Source: an uncultured Bacteroidales bacterium (GTDB lineage Bacteria; Bacteroidota; Bacteroidia; Bacteroidales; P3). From it: a stretch of DNA of 64,000 nt. Shown piece after piece: positions 19,660 to 27,321 of this stretch (positions are counted from its first letter, which is position 1; every line of letters begins with the position of its first letter). The notes under the pieces are model-generated. The model had not been told where the DNA came from. It did not search any database and saw nothing but the letters and a program-made list of their open reading frames with translations. The translations under genes were made by a program, and so were the position numbers. The stretch spans positions 31,598 to 95,597 of the forward strand of contig CAMVMF010000005.1 in NCBI GenBank assembly GCA_947168515.1, read 5' to 3'.

Positions 19660-19862
19660 CTATAAAGTAAAAACTAAAAACTAAAAGGGCCGTTGAGAAT
19701 TGAGAATTGATTTACTTTGCAAAATTGCCAATAAACTTTTTAGTTTTTAGTTTTTACCTTTTACTTTTCAAATTGCCAATATACTTTTTAGTTTTTAGTT
19801 TTTACCTTTTACTTTTCAAATTGCCAATATACTTTTTAGTTTTTACCTTTTACTTTTAAAAA
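19660..19862 (+). repeat. Heptad repeat array between regulator and kinase genes
   Basis: Just after the stop comes ACTATAAAGTAAAAACTAAA and one more AAAAACT unit. Before the kinase start are three tandem copies (about 50, 50 and 40 bp) of TTTTTAG/TTTTTAC heptads joined to the module TTGCCAATA. The two parts are complementary over 20 bp or more and enclose TTGAGAA heptads plus the CAAAATTGCCAATAAACTT module. Confidence 0.85.
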
Positions 19863-19865
19863 AAC

Positions 19866-20735
19866 ATGTTGGAAATCATCGCATCAGTCGTAGCCCTCGC
19901 AGCCGTGGCCACTGCCACTGCCATCATCGTGCGAGAACGCGACCGCCGTAAAGTAGCCTATATGCTCGATGCCTTAGAAGACGGAGAGTACAACTTCCGT
20001 TTCGACGAAGGCACCCGCTTCAACCGCACCCTCAACCGTATAAAATGGATTGTGGATCGCCGCCACCAGCAGAACGAGACCGAGTCGTGGAGCAAACTCA
20101 TACGTGTGCTCACCCATGAGATAATGAACACGGTGAGTCCTATCGCCTCGCTCAGCGACACCCTCTCGCGCTATATGCAAGATTCCACCGACCATCACCG
20201 CGATGACATAGCCGCGGGGCTCGAGGTCATCGGTTCCAGCAGCCGCCAGCTGATAGAGTTTGTGCAAAACTATCGAGAACTTGCCGGAGTGGCACGACCC
20301 ATCAAGCGTCCACTCTTGGTGCACGACCTGGTATGCCACGTGATGGAGCTGACGCGGCAGATGGTGGACGAGGCCGGAGCCACCTGCACCTTCAGTGAAC
20401 GTACTGCCGACACCCTTATCTATGCCGACGAGGGCCAGCTGAGCCGCATACTCATCAACCTCATCCGCAATGCCATACAGGCCGATGCCACACGCATAGA
20501 CATCACTGCAGAAATAGACGCCCTCAGCCAGACGCTGATACGTGTCCGCAACAACGGCAAGGCCATTCCACGCGAAAGCCAGGAGCAAATCTTCATTCCA
20601 TTCTACACCACCAAAAGCCAAGGGAGCGGCATCGGCCTCAGCCTTTCACGCCAAATCATGCAGGCCCACAACGGTGCCATCGACCTCGCCCATACGGGTG
20701 CCGACAGCACTGAGTTTGTGCTCACCTTCAGATAG
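19866..20735 (+). CDS. Sensor histidine kinase partnered with the NtrC-type regulator
   Basis: A 289-residue kinase. One N-terminal membrane helix (about 3-22) is followed by a short segment, a HisKA region with the phosphoacceptor His in VLTHEIMNTVSPIASL, and a HATPase domain with N box NLIRNAIQADA, G1-type VRNNGKAIP and G2-type SQGSGIGLSLSRQIM. It lacks the second membrane helix and periplasmic sensor usual for this group, so the signal may be membrane-borne or cytoplasmic. It most likely phosphorylates the response regulator encoded just upstream and so controls the sigma-54-dependent export operon. Confidence 0.87.
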   Translation: MLEIIASVVALAAVATATAIIVRERDRRKVAYMLDALEDGEYNFRFDEGTRFNRTLNRIKWIVDRRHQQNETESWSKLIRVLTHEIMNTVSPIASLSDTLSRYMQDSTDHHRDDIAAGLEVIGSSSRQLIEFVQNYRELAGVARPIKRPLLVHDLVCHVMELTRQMVDEAGATCTFSERTADTLIYADEGQLSRILINLIRNAIQADATRIDITAEIDALSQTLIRVRNNGKAIPRESQEQIFIPFYTTKSQGSGIGLSLSRQIMQAHNGAIDLAHTGADSTEFVLTFR

Positions 20736-20807
20736 GGGTCTCAGATAGCGCGTATCTGGCTTCAGCGTGTGCATGTCGAATGTGCACAGAAGCAAGCCGG
20801 TACGGGT

Positions 20808-21653
20808 TTAATCATCGTTCTGAAGCTGGAAAGACCAGTCCTGCATAAAATCGCTTATCTCTTCTGCATCACATTCTTCGGGGTCGTAATCTTCATTCAT
20901 AAAATACCATTCGAGCTGTTCGCGCTCATCCTTGGTGAGATTCTTTTTCTGGCGGAGCTGCAACAGCTCCAAGTACCCCCAAATGCCACCGCAATCCTCC
21001 GGCGGGCAGGCTCCTTGTCCTTTGACAAAGGAGATGGAAGGTTCCTCTTCAGGGTGGTATTCGCGCTCACCCTTGTACCATAGGTCGTGCTCCCAGCTGT
21101 CGCCGAAGTCATATTCAAAGATTACACGTTTGCCTTTTTCCGTCAACAAGTCGTCGACCGTACATTGGGCCATATCTAGGTACTGTATACGTCCAAAGCC
21201 TAGGGAATCCTCTATTTGCTCGTTGTCGACAAAATAAACATCGCCCCTGCGGAACTGATACAGATGCTCATGCATCCAACCCATGGCATCCTGCAGCACC
21301 TCGCCCAAGGCCGTCAAGGTAAGATTGGATGGGACCTTGATTTCGCGCCAGATCTTCAGGTCCGTATGGTTCAACTTGATGCGTAGGTGCAGTTCGCGCA
21401 CGTATGGGCGCGGCAAGGTGAGGGGGGTACCTTCGTCGCCGAACTGCCCATCGTCGTCCATGGCAGGGTCTGGCATCATCTCGCTAGGCAGATGATAGCC
21501 GTATTTGTCAAAATAGTCCAGTGCTGAGCGTAGCTGTTCGCGTGCTTTCTCGTCGCCGTCGACTACTGCTCGTAGAATTTTGAAGAAATCTGTTATCATG
21601 TCGTCTGCCGGAAGGGCTTGATGGTGAGGTGTAAAATCGATTTTTTTTGCCAT
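20808..21653 (-). CDS. PRiA4_ORF3-like (IS1096 TnpR-type) protein
   Basis: A 281-residue soluble protein. The central part (about 85-215) shows the pRiA4b ORF-3 domain: ELHLRIKLNHTDLKIWREIKV near its start, LGEVLQDAMGWMHEHLYQF, and FEYDFGDSWEHDLWY near the middle. It ends in a very acidic tail (EECDAEEISDF). The family is associated with mobile elements and plasmids but is also common as a chromosomal gene of unknown role; no transposase lies nearby, so I do not call an insertion sequence. It converges with the kinase gene, and the 72-bp gap holds only a weak hairpin (CAGATA...TATCTG). Confidence 0.75.
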   Translation of the reverse strand: MAKKIDFTPHHQALPADDMITDFFKILRAVVDGDEKAREQLRSALDYFDKYGYHLPSEMMPDPAMDDDGQFGDEGTPLTLPRPYVRELHLRIKLNHTDLKIWREIKVPSNLTLTALGEVLQDAMGWMHEHLYQFRRGDVYFVDNEQIEDSLGFGRIQYLDMAQCTVDDLLTEKGKRVIFEYDFGDSWEHDLWYKGEREYHPEEEPSISFVKGQGACPPEDCGGIWGYLELLQLRQKKNLTKDEREQLEWYFMNEDYDPEECDAEEISDFMQDWSFQLQNDD

Positions 21654-21684
21654 AATGGTTTATTTATTTCACTACTAAAGGGGA

Positions 21685-21928
21685 CTTAATTGGGAATTGA
21701 GAATTGAGAATTGAGAATTGGGAATTGAGAATTGAGAATTGAGAATTGAGAATTGAGAATTGAGAATTGAGAATTGGGAATTGAGATTTGGGAATTGAGA
21801 ATTGAGAATTTGTGATAAGGTAAAAACTAAAAAGTTTATTGGCAATTTTGCAAAGTAAAACAACCCTCAACTCTCAACCCTCAACTCTCAACCTCGCCCA
21901 TCCTTTTAGTTTTTACTTTATAGTTTGA
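21685..21928 (-). repeat. Long heptad array (TTGAGAA)n with flanking modules
   Basis: About sixteen consecutive TTGAGAA/TTGGGAA heptads (about 21689-21810) are followed by GGTAAAAACTAAAAAGTTTA, the module TTGGCAATTTTGCAAAGTAA, CTCTCAA heptads and TTTTTACTTTATAGTTTGAT. Read on the minus strand, the array precedes the PRiA4_ORF3 gene and the AAAGTAAAAACT part follows the rubrerythrin stop, so its polarity relative to the genes is the same as in plus-strand regions. Confidence 0.85.
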
Positions 21929-21931
21929 TAA

Positions 21932-22633
21932 TCAGTAGTTCTGCTGGTTGATTTCAAAGTAGGCCTGTGGGTGGTTGCAGACGGGGCAGACCTCGGGGGC
22001 CTGGGTGCCGACGACGATGTGGCCGCAGTTGCGGCATTCCCACACCTTCACTTCGCTCTTGGCAAAGACTTCTTTGGCTTGGACGTTGTGGAGCAGGGCA
22101 CGGTAACGTTCCTCGTGGTGTTTCTCGATGGCGGCAACGCCACGGAACTTGGCGGCCAACTCAGGGAAGCCTTCGGCTTCGGCGGTGCGGGCAAAGTCTT
22201 CGTACATGTCGGTCCATTCGTAGTTTTCGCCTTCGGCGGCAGCGGCTAGGTTCTCGGCAGTGGTGCCGATGCCGTTCAGCTCTTTGAACCAGAGTTTGGC
22301 GTGTTCTTTCTCGTTTTCGGCGGTCTGCAGGAAGAGGGCGGCAATCTGTTCGTAGCCTTCTTTCTTGGCCTTGGAGGCGAAGTAGGTGTATTTGTTGCGT
22401 GCCTGGCTCTCACCGGCAAAGGCGGCATGCAGGTTCTTCTCGGTCTGAGTGCCGGCATAAGGATTGGCCTTCGGCTGATCGACGGCTACAAACTTTTCTT
22501 TGCCCTGCTTGCAGCGCGGGCATTTCCAATCGGCAGGCAGTGCCTCAAAGGGTGTTCCAGGGGCAATGTTCTGTGTGGGGTCGCCCTGAGCGGGGTCGTA
22601 CTGGTACTTGCATACGGTGCATTTGTATTTCAT
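21932..22633 (-). CDS. rbr: Rubrerythrin with rubredoxin domains at both ends
   Basis: A 233-residue protein with three parts: an N-terminal rubredoxin-like domain (CTVC at 5-8 and CPRC near 38-41), a ferritin-like di-iron domain (starting near [19 protein letters not shown], with the repeated E...EKHHEER iron-ligand pattern), and a C-terminal rubredoxin-like domain (CRNC...CPVC). Rubrerythrin reduces hydrogen peroxide in the cytoplasm of anaerobes, taking electrons through its Fe(Cys)4 centre. Classical rubrerythrin (about 190 residues) has only the C-terminal centre and reverse rubrerythrin only the N-terminal one; this protein has both. It stands alone between repeat blocks. Confidence 0.92.
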   Translation of the reverse strand: MKYKCTVCKYQYDPAQGDPTQNIAPGTPFEALPADWKCPRCKQGKEKFVAVDQPKANPYAGTQTEKNLHAAFAGESQARNKYTYFASKAKKEGYEQIAALFLQTAENEKEHAKLWFKELNGIGTTAENLAAAAEGENYEWTDMYEDFARTAEAEGFPELAAKFRGVAAIEKHHEERYRALLHNVQAKEVFAKSEVKVWECRNCGHIVVGTQAPEVCPVCNHPQAYFEINQQNY

Positions 22634-22664
22634 AATAGTGAGTTTTATGTTTTACAATAAATGA

Positions 22665-22798
22665 TTTTTTAAAAGTAAAAGGTAAAAACTAAAAACTAAA
22701 AAGTTTATTGGCAATTTTGCAAAGTAAATCAATTCTCAATTCTCAATTCTCAACTCTCAACGTCCCTTTTAGTTTTTAGTTTTTACTTTATAGTTTAG
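22665..22798 (-). repeat. Inverted heptad repeat pair between the DPP11 and rubrerythrin genes
   Basis: AAAAGGTAAAAACTAAAAAC (about 22675-22700) and TTTTAGTTTTTAGTTTTTAC (about 22766-22786) are complementary arms of 20 bp or more. Between them lie TTGGCAATTTTGCAAAGTAA and TTCTCAA heptads. On the minus strand one arm follows the DPP11 stop and the other precedes the rubrerythrin start. Confidence 0.85.
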
Positions 22799-22809
22799 TC
22801 AGTTGTGCT

Positions 22810-24948
22810 TTATTGAACGATGGTCATTTCGTTGACGAGGTGTGTGGCACCGGCGAATTTGTCGATGATGAAGAGGCAGTAGCGTATGTCGAGGCTGATG
22901 TTGCGGCAGTAGTCGGGGTCGAAGAGGAGGTCGCTCATGGTGCCTTCCCAGCAGCGGTCGAAGTTGATGCCGATGAGCTGGCCGTCGGCATTGAGGACGG
23001 GGCTGCCGCTGTTGCCACCGGTGGTGTGGTTGGTGGCGATGAAGGCCACGGGCATTTCACCGCGCAGGTTGGCGTAGCGGCCATAGTCCTTGGTTTGGTA
23101 GAGCTGTTTGAGCTTGGGTTCAACAACATAGTCGTAGATGTCGGGGTTCTCTTTCTCGATGATGCCTTGGAGGGTGCTGTAGGGGGTGTAGTAGACGGCA
23201 TCTTTGGGGCGGAAGCCTTCGACATGGCCGTAGGCCACGCGCAGGGTGAGGTTGGCATCGGGGAAGAAATTGCTGTCAGGATACTGTTGCATCATGCCGC
23301 GGACGTAGGTGCGCATGAGGCGGTTGATTTCGCGTTTGTTGACGTCGTAGTCGGTTTCTTTGTCGCGGGTGTAGGCGAGGGAGTAGGCGACGCTGAAGAG
23401 GTCGACGGCGGGGTCGGCATTGTGGAGGACTTTCTGCCAGTCTTTGGCTTTGTAGTTTTTGAGAAATTTGTCGTACTTGGCGCGGTTGTTGAGCATGGAC
23501 TTGTCGTAGATGTTTTCGAGCATCTTCTGCACTCCGGCCTCGTCTTTGCCTTTCTTGTCGAGGTAGGGGGCGTAGCCGGCGCGCCACATATAGAGGAACG
23601 TCTCGACAAAGATGGCGCGGTCGACGGGTGAATGAAGTTCGAAGTCGGCAAAATATTTCTCGTTGGCTTCCAACAGTTTGTTGCATTCGATGCGGGCAAG
23701 GCTGTCGTTGTTGGAGGTTTGCTGTACCATGCTCCAGAGTTTGTAGGCGCGATTCATGAAATCGGATGCCATGACGGCTTCGTTGAAGTAGGTCCATTCG
23801 AGTTCGATGGGACGGATGCGGTCGTAGGCGCGTCCTATGTCGCGGAGCACGTTTTTGTATTCGGGACGTTTGTCGGCCCAGGCTTGGAAGGTGGCTTCTT
23901 GGGCTTTTTTCTGGTTAACGCCTTGGAGGCGCTGGATGCCGAGGGTTTCGCCCTGCCATTTTTTCCAGCCGTTGGCGATGGAGGCCACTTTGGAGGCGTA
24001 TTTGAGGCGTTGGGCGGGAGACTGGTTCATGGCGTTGTTGTAGTGGTGCAGGCGGATGTCGCGCAGGGCTATGCGGATGGGGTTTTCTTCGAGGGCCTGG
24101 AGTTCCATCTGGTGGTGGGTGACGTAGCGCTGGGTGGTGCCGGGATAGCCGAAGACGAAGGTGAAGTCGCCCTCGTCGACACCCTTGAGGGAGATGTCGA
24201 GATGTTTGAGGGGCTTGTAGGCGACGTTGTTTTTGTTGTAGGGGGCGGGCTTGCCGTCCTTGCCCACATAGACGCGGAACATGGAGAAGTCGCCCGTGTG
24301 GCGTGGCCACATCCAGTTGTCGGTGTCGCCGCCGAACTTGCCTATGTTGCTGGGAGGTGCCCCCACGAGGCGCACGTCGGTGAAGACTTCGTTGATGTAC
24401 ATGAAGTACTGGTTGCCGTAGTAGAAGGGTTTGATGATGGCCTTGTAGTGGGTGCCGGCGACGGCCTCGGTGGTGAGGATGGCGATGTTCTGCTTGACGA
24501 TGCGCTCGCGTTCCTCTTCGGAGGTCTTGTCGTCGATGCCGCTAAGGACGCGGTTGGTGACGTCCTCCATGCGGACCAGCCGGGTGGCGGTGAGGCCCTT
24601 GCAGGGGATTTCCTGTTCGCGGCTCATGGCCCAGAAACCGTGGGTGAGGTAGTCGTGTTCCACGGTGCTGTTGCTGGTGATGTAGTAGTAGCCGCAGTGG
24701 TGGTTGGTGAGGAAGAGGCCTTGGTCGGAGACGAACTCGCCGGTGCAGCCTTGGTTGAAGAGGATGACGGCATCCTTGAGGCAGGCGTTGTTGATGTCGT
24801 AGATGTCCTTGGCGGTGATGCGCATGCCGGCTTTTTGCATAGCGGCTTGGTTGCGGCCGAGGAGCATGGGGATCCACATGCCCTCGTCGGCCATGGCTGC
24901 AGGCAGCAGCAGGACAATCATTGCGAAGGTGGATAAGATTTTTTTCAT
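22810..24948 (-). CDS. dpp11: S46 dipeptidyl-peptidase, DPP11 type (Asp/Glu-specific)
   Basis: A 712-residue secreted serine exopeptidase with signal peptide ending AAMA-DEG. The chymotrypsin-type triad is visible: His84 in TNHHCGY, Asp in GGDTDNWMWPRHTGDF, and Ser647 in TGGNSGSPVL. Eighteen residues after the Ser is Arg665 (INFDRCWEG). In Porphyromonas gingivalis the same spacing separates Ser655 from Arg673, the residue that gives DPP11 its preference for Asp or Glu at P1; DPP7 has Gly there. It should release acidic dipeptides in the periplasm for uptake by asaccharolytic-type metabolism. It begins 20 bp after the stop of the metallopeptidase gene, so the two form an operon. Confidence 0.9.
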   Translation of the reverse strand: MKKILSTFAMIVLLLPAAMADEGMWIPMLLGRNQAAMQKAGMRITAKDIYDINNACLKDAVILFNQGCTGEFVSDQGLFLTNHHCGYYYITSNSTVEHDYLTHGFWAMSREQEIPCKGLTATRLVRMEDVTNRVLSGIDDKTSEEERERIVKQNIAILTTEAVAGTHYKAIIKPFYYGNQYFMYINEVFTDVRLVGAPPSNIGKFGGDTDNWMWPRHTGDFSMFRVYVGKDGKPAPYNKNNVAYKPLKHLDISLKGVDEGDFTFVFGYPGTTQRYVTHHQMELQALEENPIRIALRDIRLHHYNNAMNQSPAQRLKYASKVASIANGWKKWQGETLGIQRLQGVNQKKAQEATFQAWADKRPEYKNVLRDIGRAYDRIRPIELEWTYFNEAVMASDFMNRAYKLWSMVQQTSNNDSLARIECNKLLEANEKYFADFELHSPVDRAIFVETFLYMWRAGYAPYLDKKGKDEAGVQKMLENIYDKSMLNNRAKYDKFLKNYKAKDWQKVLHNADPAVDLFSVAYSLAYTRDKETDYDVNKREINRLMRTYVRGMMQQYPDSNFFPDANLTLRVAYGHVEGFRPKDAVYYTPYSTLQGIIEKENPDIYDYVVEPKLKQLYQTKDYGRYANLRGEMPVAFIATNHTTGGNSGSPVLNADGQLIGINFDRCWEGTMSDLLFDPDYCRNISLDIRYCLFIIDKFAGATHLVNEMTIVQ

Positions 24949-24968
24949 AGAGTTTATAGTGTTGGATA

Positions 24969-27056
24969 TTATTTATTTTGATTGTTTATTTCCTCTAGGG
25001 CCTTAGCGGCGGCGGCGAGGAGGGGCTCAGTGGAGACTTGGCTGCCCACGGCGTGGCGCATCCAGTGCTGTGGGGTGAGGCGGCCGGCGGGGTAGATGCG
25101 TAGGATTTCGTCGGCGATGTTCTTGCCTCTCAGCTGCTGCTCCAGTTGGAACTCGATGATGTGGCCGTAGGGGTAGTTGGGCAGGTAGAGGGGGGAGTCG
25201 ATCATGTGGCTGTAGATGGCCAGGATGGTGGAGTTTTCTTCGCCCAGGATGGGGGCGTAGTATTTGTTCCACACTTGGCGGGCGGTGGCGATGACTTGTT
25301 CTTTCAGTTGTGCCACAGTGGCGTCGGGGTGCTCATAGAGCCAGTGCCAGACGTACATGTCCACCAGTGCCACACCCATGATTTCGTAGCAGCCCCAGAA
25401 GATGTCGAGCGTCATGAGGGCCTCGGCAGAGGGCTGCTTGTCGCCCATGCCTAGGAAGTTGAGGTCGCGCACCTGGAAGATGAAGGCCAAGGCCTCGGTG
25501 AAAGCGGTGTTGGGGACCCCTTTCATGATATAGTGGTCAACATCGTGGAGGGTGATGGTTTGCTCGACGTTGTGGCCGAACTCGTGCACGGCGATGTTGT
25601 AGCCCTTATAGTCCATGCCGTCTTTGCCTATGCGGGTGCGCAGACGGGCGTTGTCGCAGCGCATGTTGCTCTCCCAGGCGTGGCCTGCGCCCCGCGAGGG
25701 GTCGACGGTGACGTGGTTGCAGATGAATTGAGCCTTTTCGTTGCTGAAGCCCAGTTGGCGCAGGATGGAGGGCATGCCTTGGGTGGCAAAGGCCTCCTTG
25801 GTGGGATAGAGGCGGCGGGTGAGTGCCGACAGTTGGTCCTCGCCCGTGCTGCTGCGGCTCTTGAAGCCGTCGTACCAGATGTCGAAGGGCTCCAGTTTGC
25901 GTCCCAGGCGGCTCTCTATGAGTTTGGCGACCTGAGCCACCACGGGCGAGCTGCAGAAAGTGGTGAAGAGTTGTTCAATCTCTTCGTAGCTTACCTCCAT
26001 ATCTTGGTTGAAGGCGCGGTCGATGGCGGTGGGATACATGGGGTTGTATAGGTCCACCTGCTGCATGGCGTGGAAGTTGTTGAGGAAGTACTGGTAGCGG
26101 GTGTCGGGTTCACGTTTGGGGTCGTCCACCTGATGGTTTTGGCTGTCGATGACGGTGTTGCTGTAGGGGTTCCAGGTATAGCGGTCGTCGTTGATGACAC
26201 ACTGGGGGATGCTTTGGTCGATGATGCGTTGCAAGACTTGGTAAATCATGCGCTGCTTGGCCAGGCCGCTGTCGCCTTCGTTGTAGTGGGATTTGAGCTC
26301 GTCGCGCAGGCCCCAGTGGGTGATGAGGGCCATGTCGGGGAAGAGGTGGTTGCCGTGGTCGTCCACCAGGCGGCCCATCATGATGTTGTAGTTGGAGATG
26401 TAGTTGTCGGCAGCGGCCAGCTGGTTGGCCAACTGCTGATTGCAGGCGGCAGGCACACGCGAGGTGAAGAGGTCGCCCAGGCGGGCGTAGGCCCACTGCT
26501 GGCGGCTCCAGTGCTGTCCCAGTTCATTTTTCTCTTGCAGGGTGTAGAAGGGGAAGTTGAGCACCACGGCAAAGGCAATCTTCTGGTCGAACATGTCGTC
26601 GTCGAAGTGTGCCGAGGGGTCGAAACCGGCAAACATCTCGTCGATGGGGGTGATTTCGGGGCCGTCGCAATGGATGTTCAGCTTGAGGTCCACACTCATC
26701 TTGTTGAAGCAGCCCCAGAGGCTTTCGAGGTTGGCTTGCAGGATGTCGCACATGCGTTGCAGCTGGTTGCTGTCGGCAATAAAGTGGTCGAGGCAGAAGG
26801 TTTTGAAGTCCTCGGGGGTGCCATCCTGGGCAGTCCAAAGCGAGGCGGCTTGTGGCACGCTGCGTTCGAAGCGTTCGGCACAATCGTTGCCGTATTTTTC
26901 TTGCAGGGCGCCCGTGGTGGCCTGCACCGTGGAGGAATCGATATTGCTCATGGCTGCGTTGGTGTCATTGTTGCGGCAGGAGGCAAAGGAGGCTACCAGA
27001 ACAAGGCTCAGTAGCATGCTCTTGACGCAGGGGAGTAAACGGGTTGATCTATTCAT
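24969..27056 (-). CDS. HEFGH zinc metallopeptidase lipoprotein (M3-like)
   Basis: A 695-residue lipoprotein (signal through LVASFASC). HEFGH at 491-495 supplies the two zinc His and the catalytic Glu, and Glu521 in FTEALAFIF sits at the distance expected for the third zinc ligand of gluzincins. The C-terminal half is helical and ends with LLAAAAKALEEI, reminiscent of M3 oligopeptidases, but the N-terminal half is not one I recognise, so the exact family is uncertain. Start 27056 begins the lipoprotein signal. A good promoter lies upstream at 27082-27114. Co-transcription with DPP11 suggests a joint role in breaking extracytoplasmic peptides down to dipeptides. Confidence 0.75.
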   Translation of the reverse strand: MNRSTRLLPCVKSMLLSLVLVASFASCRNNDTNAAMSNIDSSTVQATTGALQEKYGNDCAERFERSVPQAASLWTAQDGTPEDFKTFCLDHFIADSNQLQRMCDILQANLESLWGCFNKMSVDLKLNIHCDGPEITPIDEMFAGFDPSAHFDDDMFDQKIAFAVVLNFPFYTLQEKNELGQHWSRQQWAYARLGDLFTSRVPAACNQQLANQLAAADNYISNYNIMMGRLVDDHGNHLFPDMALITHWGLRDELKSHYNEGDSGLAKQRMIYQVLQRIIDQSIPQCVINDDRYTWNPYSNTVIDSQNHQVDDPKREPDTRYQYFLNNFHAMQQVDLYNPMYPTAIDRAFNQDMEVSYEEIEQLFTTFCSSPVVAQVAKLIESRLGRKLEPFDIWYDGFKSRSSTGEDQLSALTRRLYPTKEAFATQGMPSILRQLGFSNEKAQFICNHVTVDPSRGAGHAWESNMRCDNARLRTRIGKDGMDYKGYNIAVHEFGHNVEQTITLHDVDHYIMKGVPNTAFTEALAFIFQVRDLNFLGMGDKQPSAEALMTLDIFWGCYEIMGVALVDMYVWHWLYEHPDATVAQLKEQVIATARQVWNKYYAPILGEENSTILAIYSHMIDSPLYLPNYPYGHIIEFQLEQQLRGKNIADEILRIYPAGRLTPQHWMRHAVGSQVSTEPLLAAAAKALEEINNQNK

Positions 27057-27081
27057 GCTTTTCTTCTCTTGTTTGAAAATG

Positions 27082-27114
27082 CAAAAATACGATTTTTTTT
27101 TGTATTTTTGCAAA
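27082..27114 (-). promoter_or_regulatory. Promoter of the peptidase operon
   Basis: On the minus strand TTTG (27114-27111), 21 bp, TATTTTTG (27089-27082): a good match to the Bacteroidota consensus, 25 bp before the start at 27056. Confidence 0.65.
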
Positions 27115-27134
27115 TTATTTTAGTTGGTCTTCAC

Positions 27135-27239
27135 AAATCGCTTTCAAGCGATTTTGACGATCAGTGAGGGGAGGTTTCGCCATCGAAGGATGCGGAAATG
27201 GCCATCAGCTTCTGATGGCGTTCGTGTGGATGCCGCATC
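27135..27239. repeat. Hairpin cluster in a divergent intergenic region
   Basis: First hairpin: AAATCGCTT (27135-27143) with AAGCGATTT (27146-27154). Second: GCCATCAG (27201-27208) with CTGATGGC (27212-27219), enclosed by an outer pair GATGCGG (27189-27195) with CCGCATC (27233-27239). It could be a REP-type element or a small RNA. No reading frame. Confidence 0.45.
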
Positions 27240-27321
27240 TTAGACCGCCAAACATATTTAACCCGCTTAAAACAAACAATGTAAATAACTAAACTACAGA
27301 CCCCTAATATCTACTGCACCG

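Noticed and set aside
20808..21653. Insertion sequence at the PRiA4_ORF3 gene
   Set aside because: The family is often carried by IS1096-type elements, but no transposase, terminal repeats or target duplication is visible here.
21685..21928. CRISPR array
   Set aside because: Heptad repeats are contiguous without unique spacers of constant length, and no cas genes are present; the same holds for 39089-39390.
23632..24936. Long plus-strand open frame of 434 codons
   Set aside because: Antisense to the DPP11 gene with an unnatural Gly/Val/Asp/Glu composition caused by GC-biased codons on the other strand.
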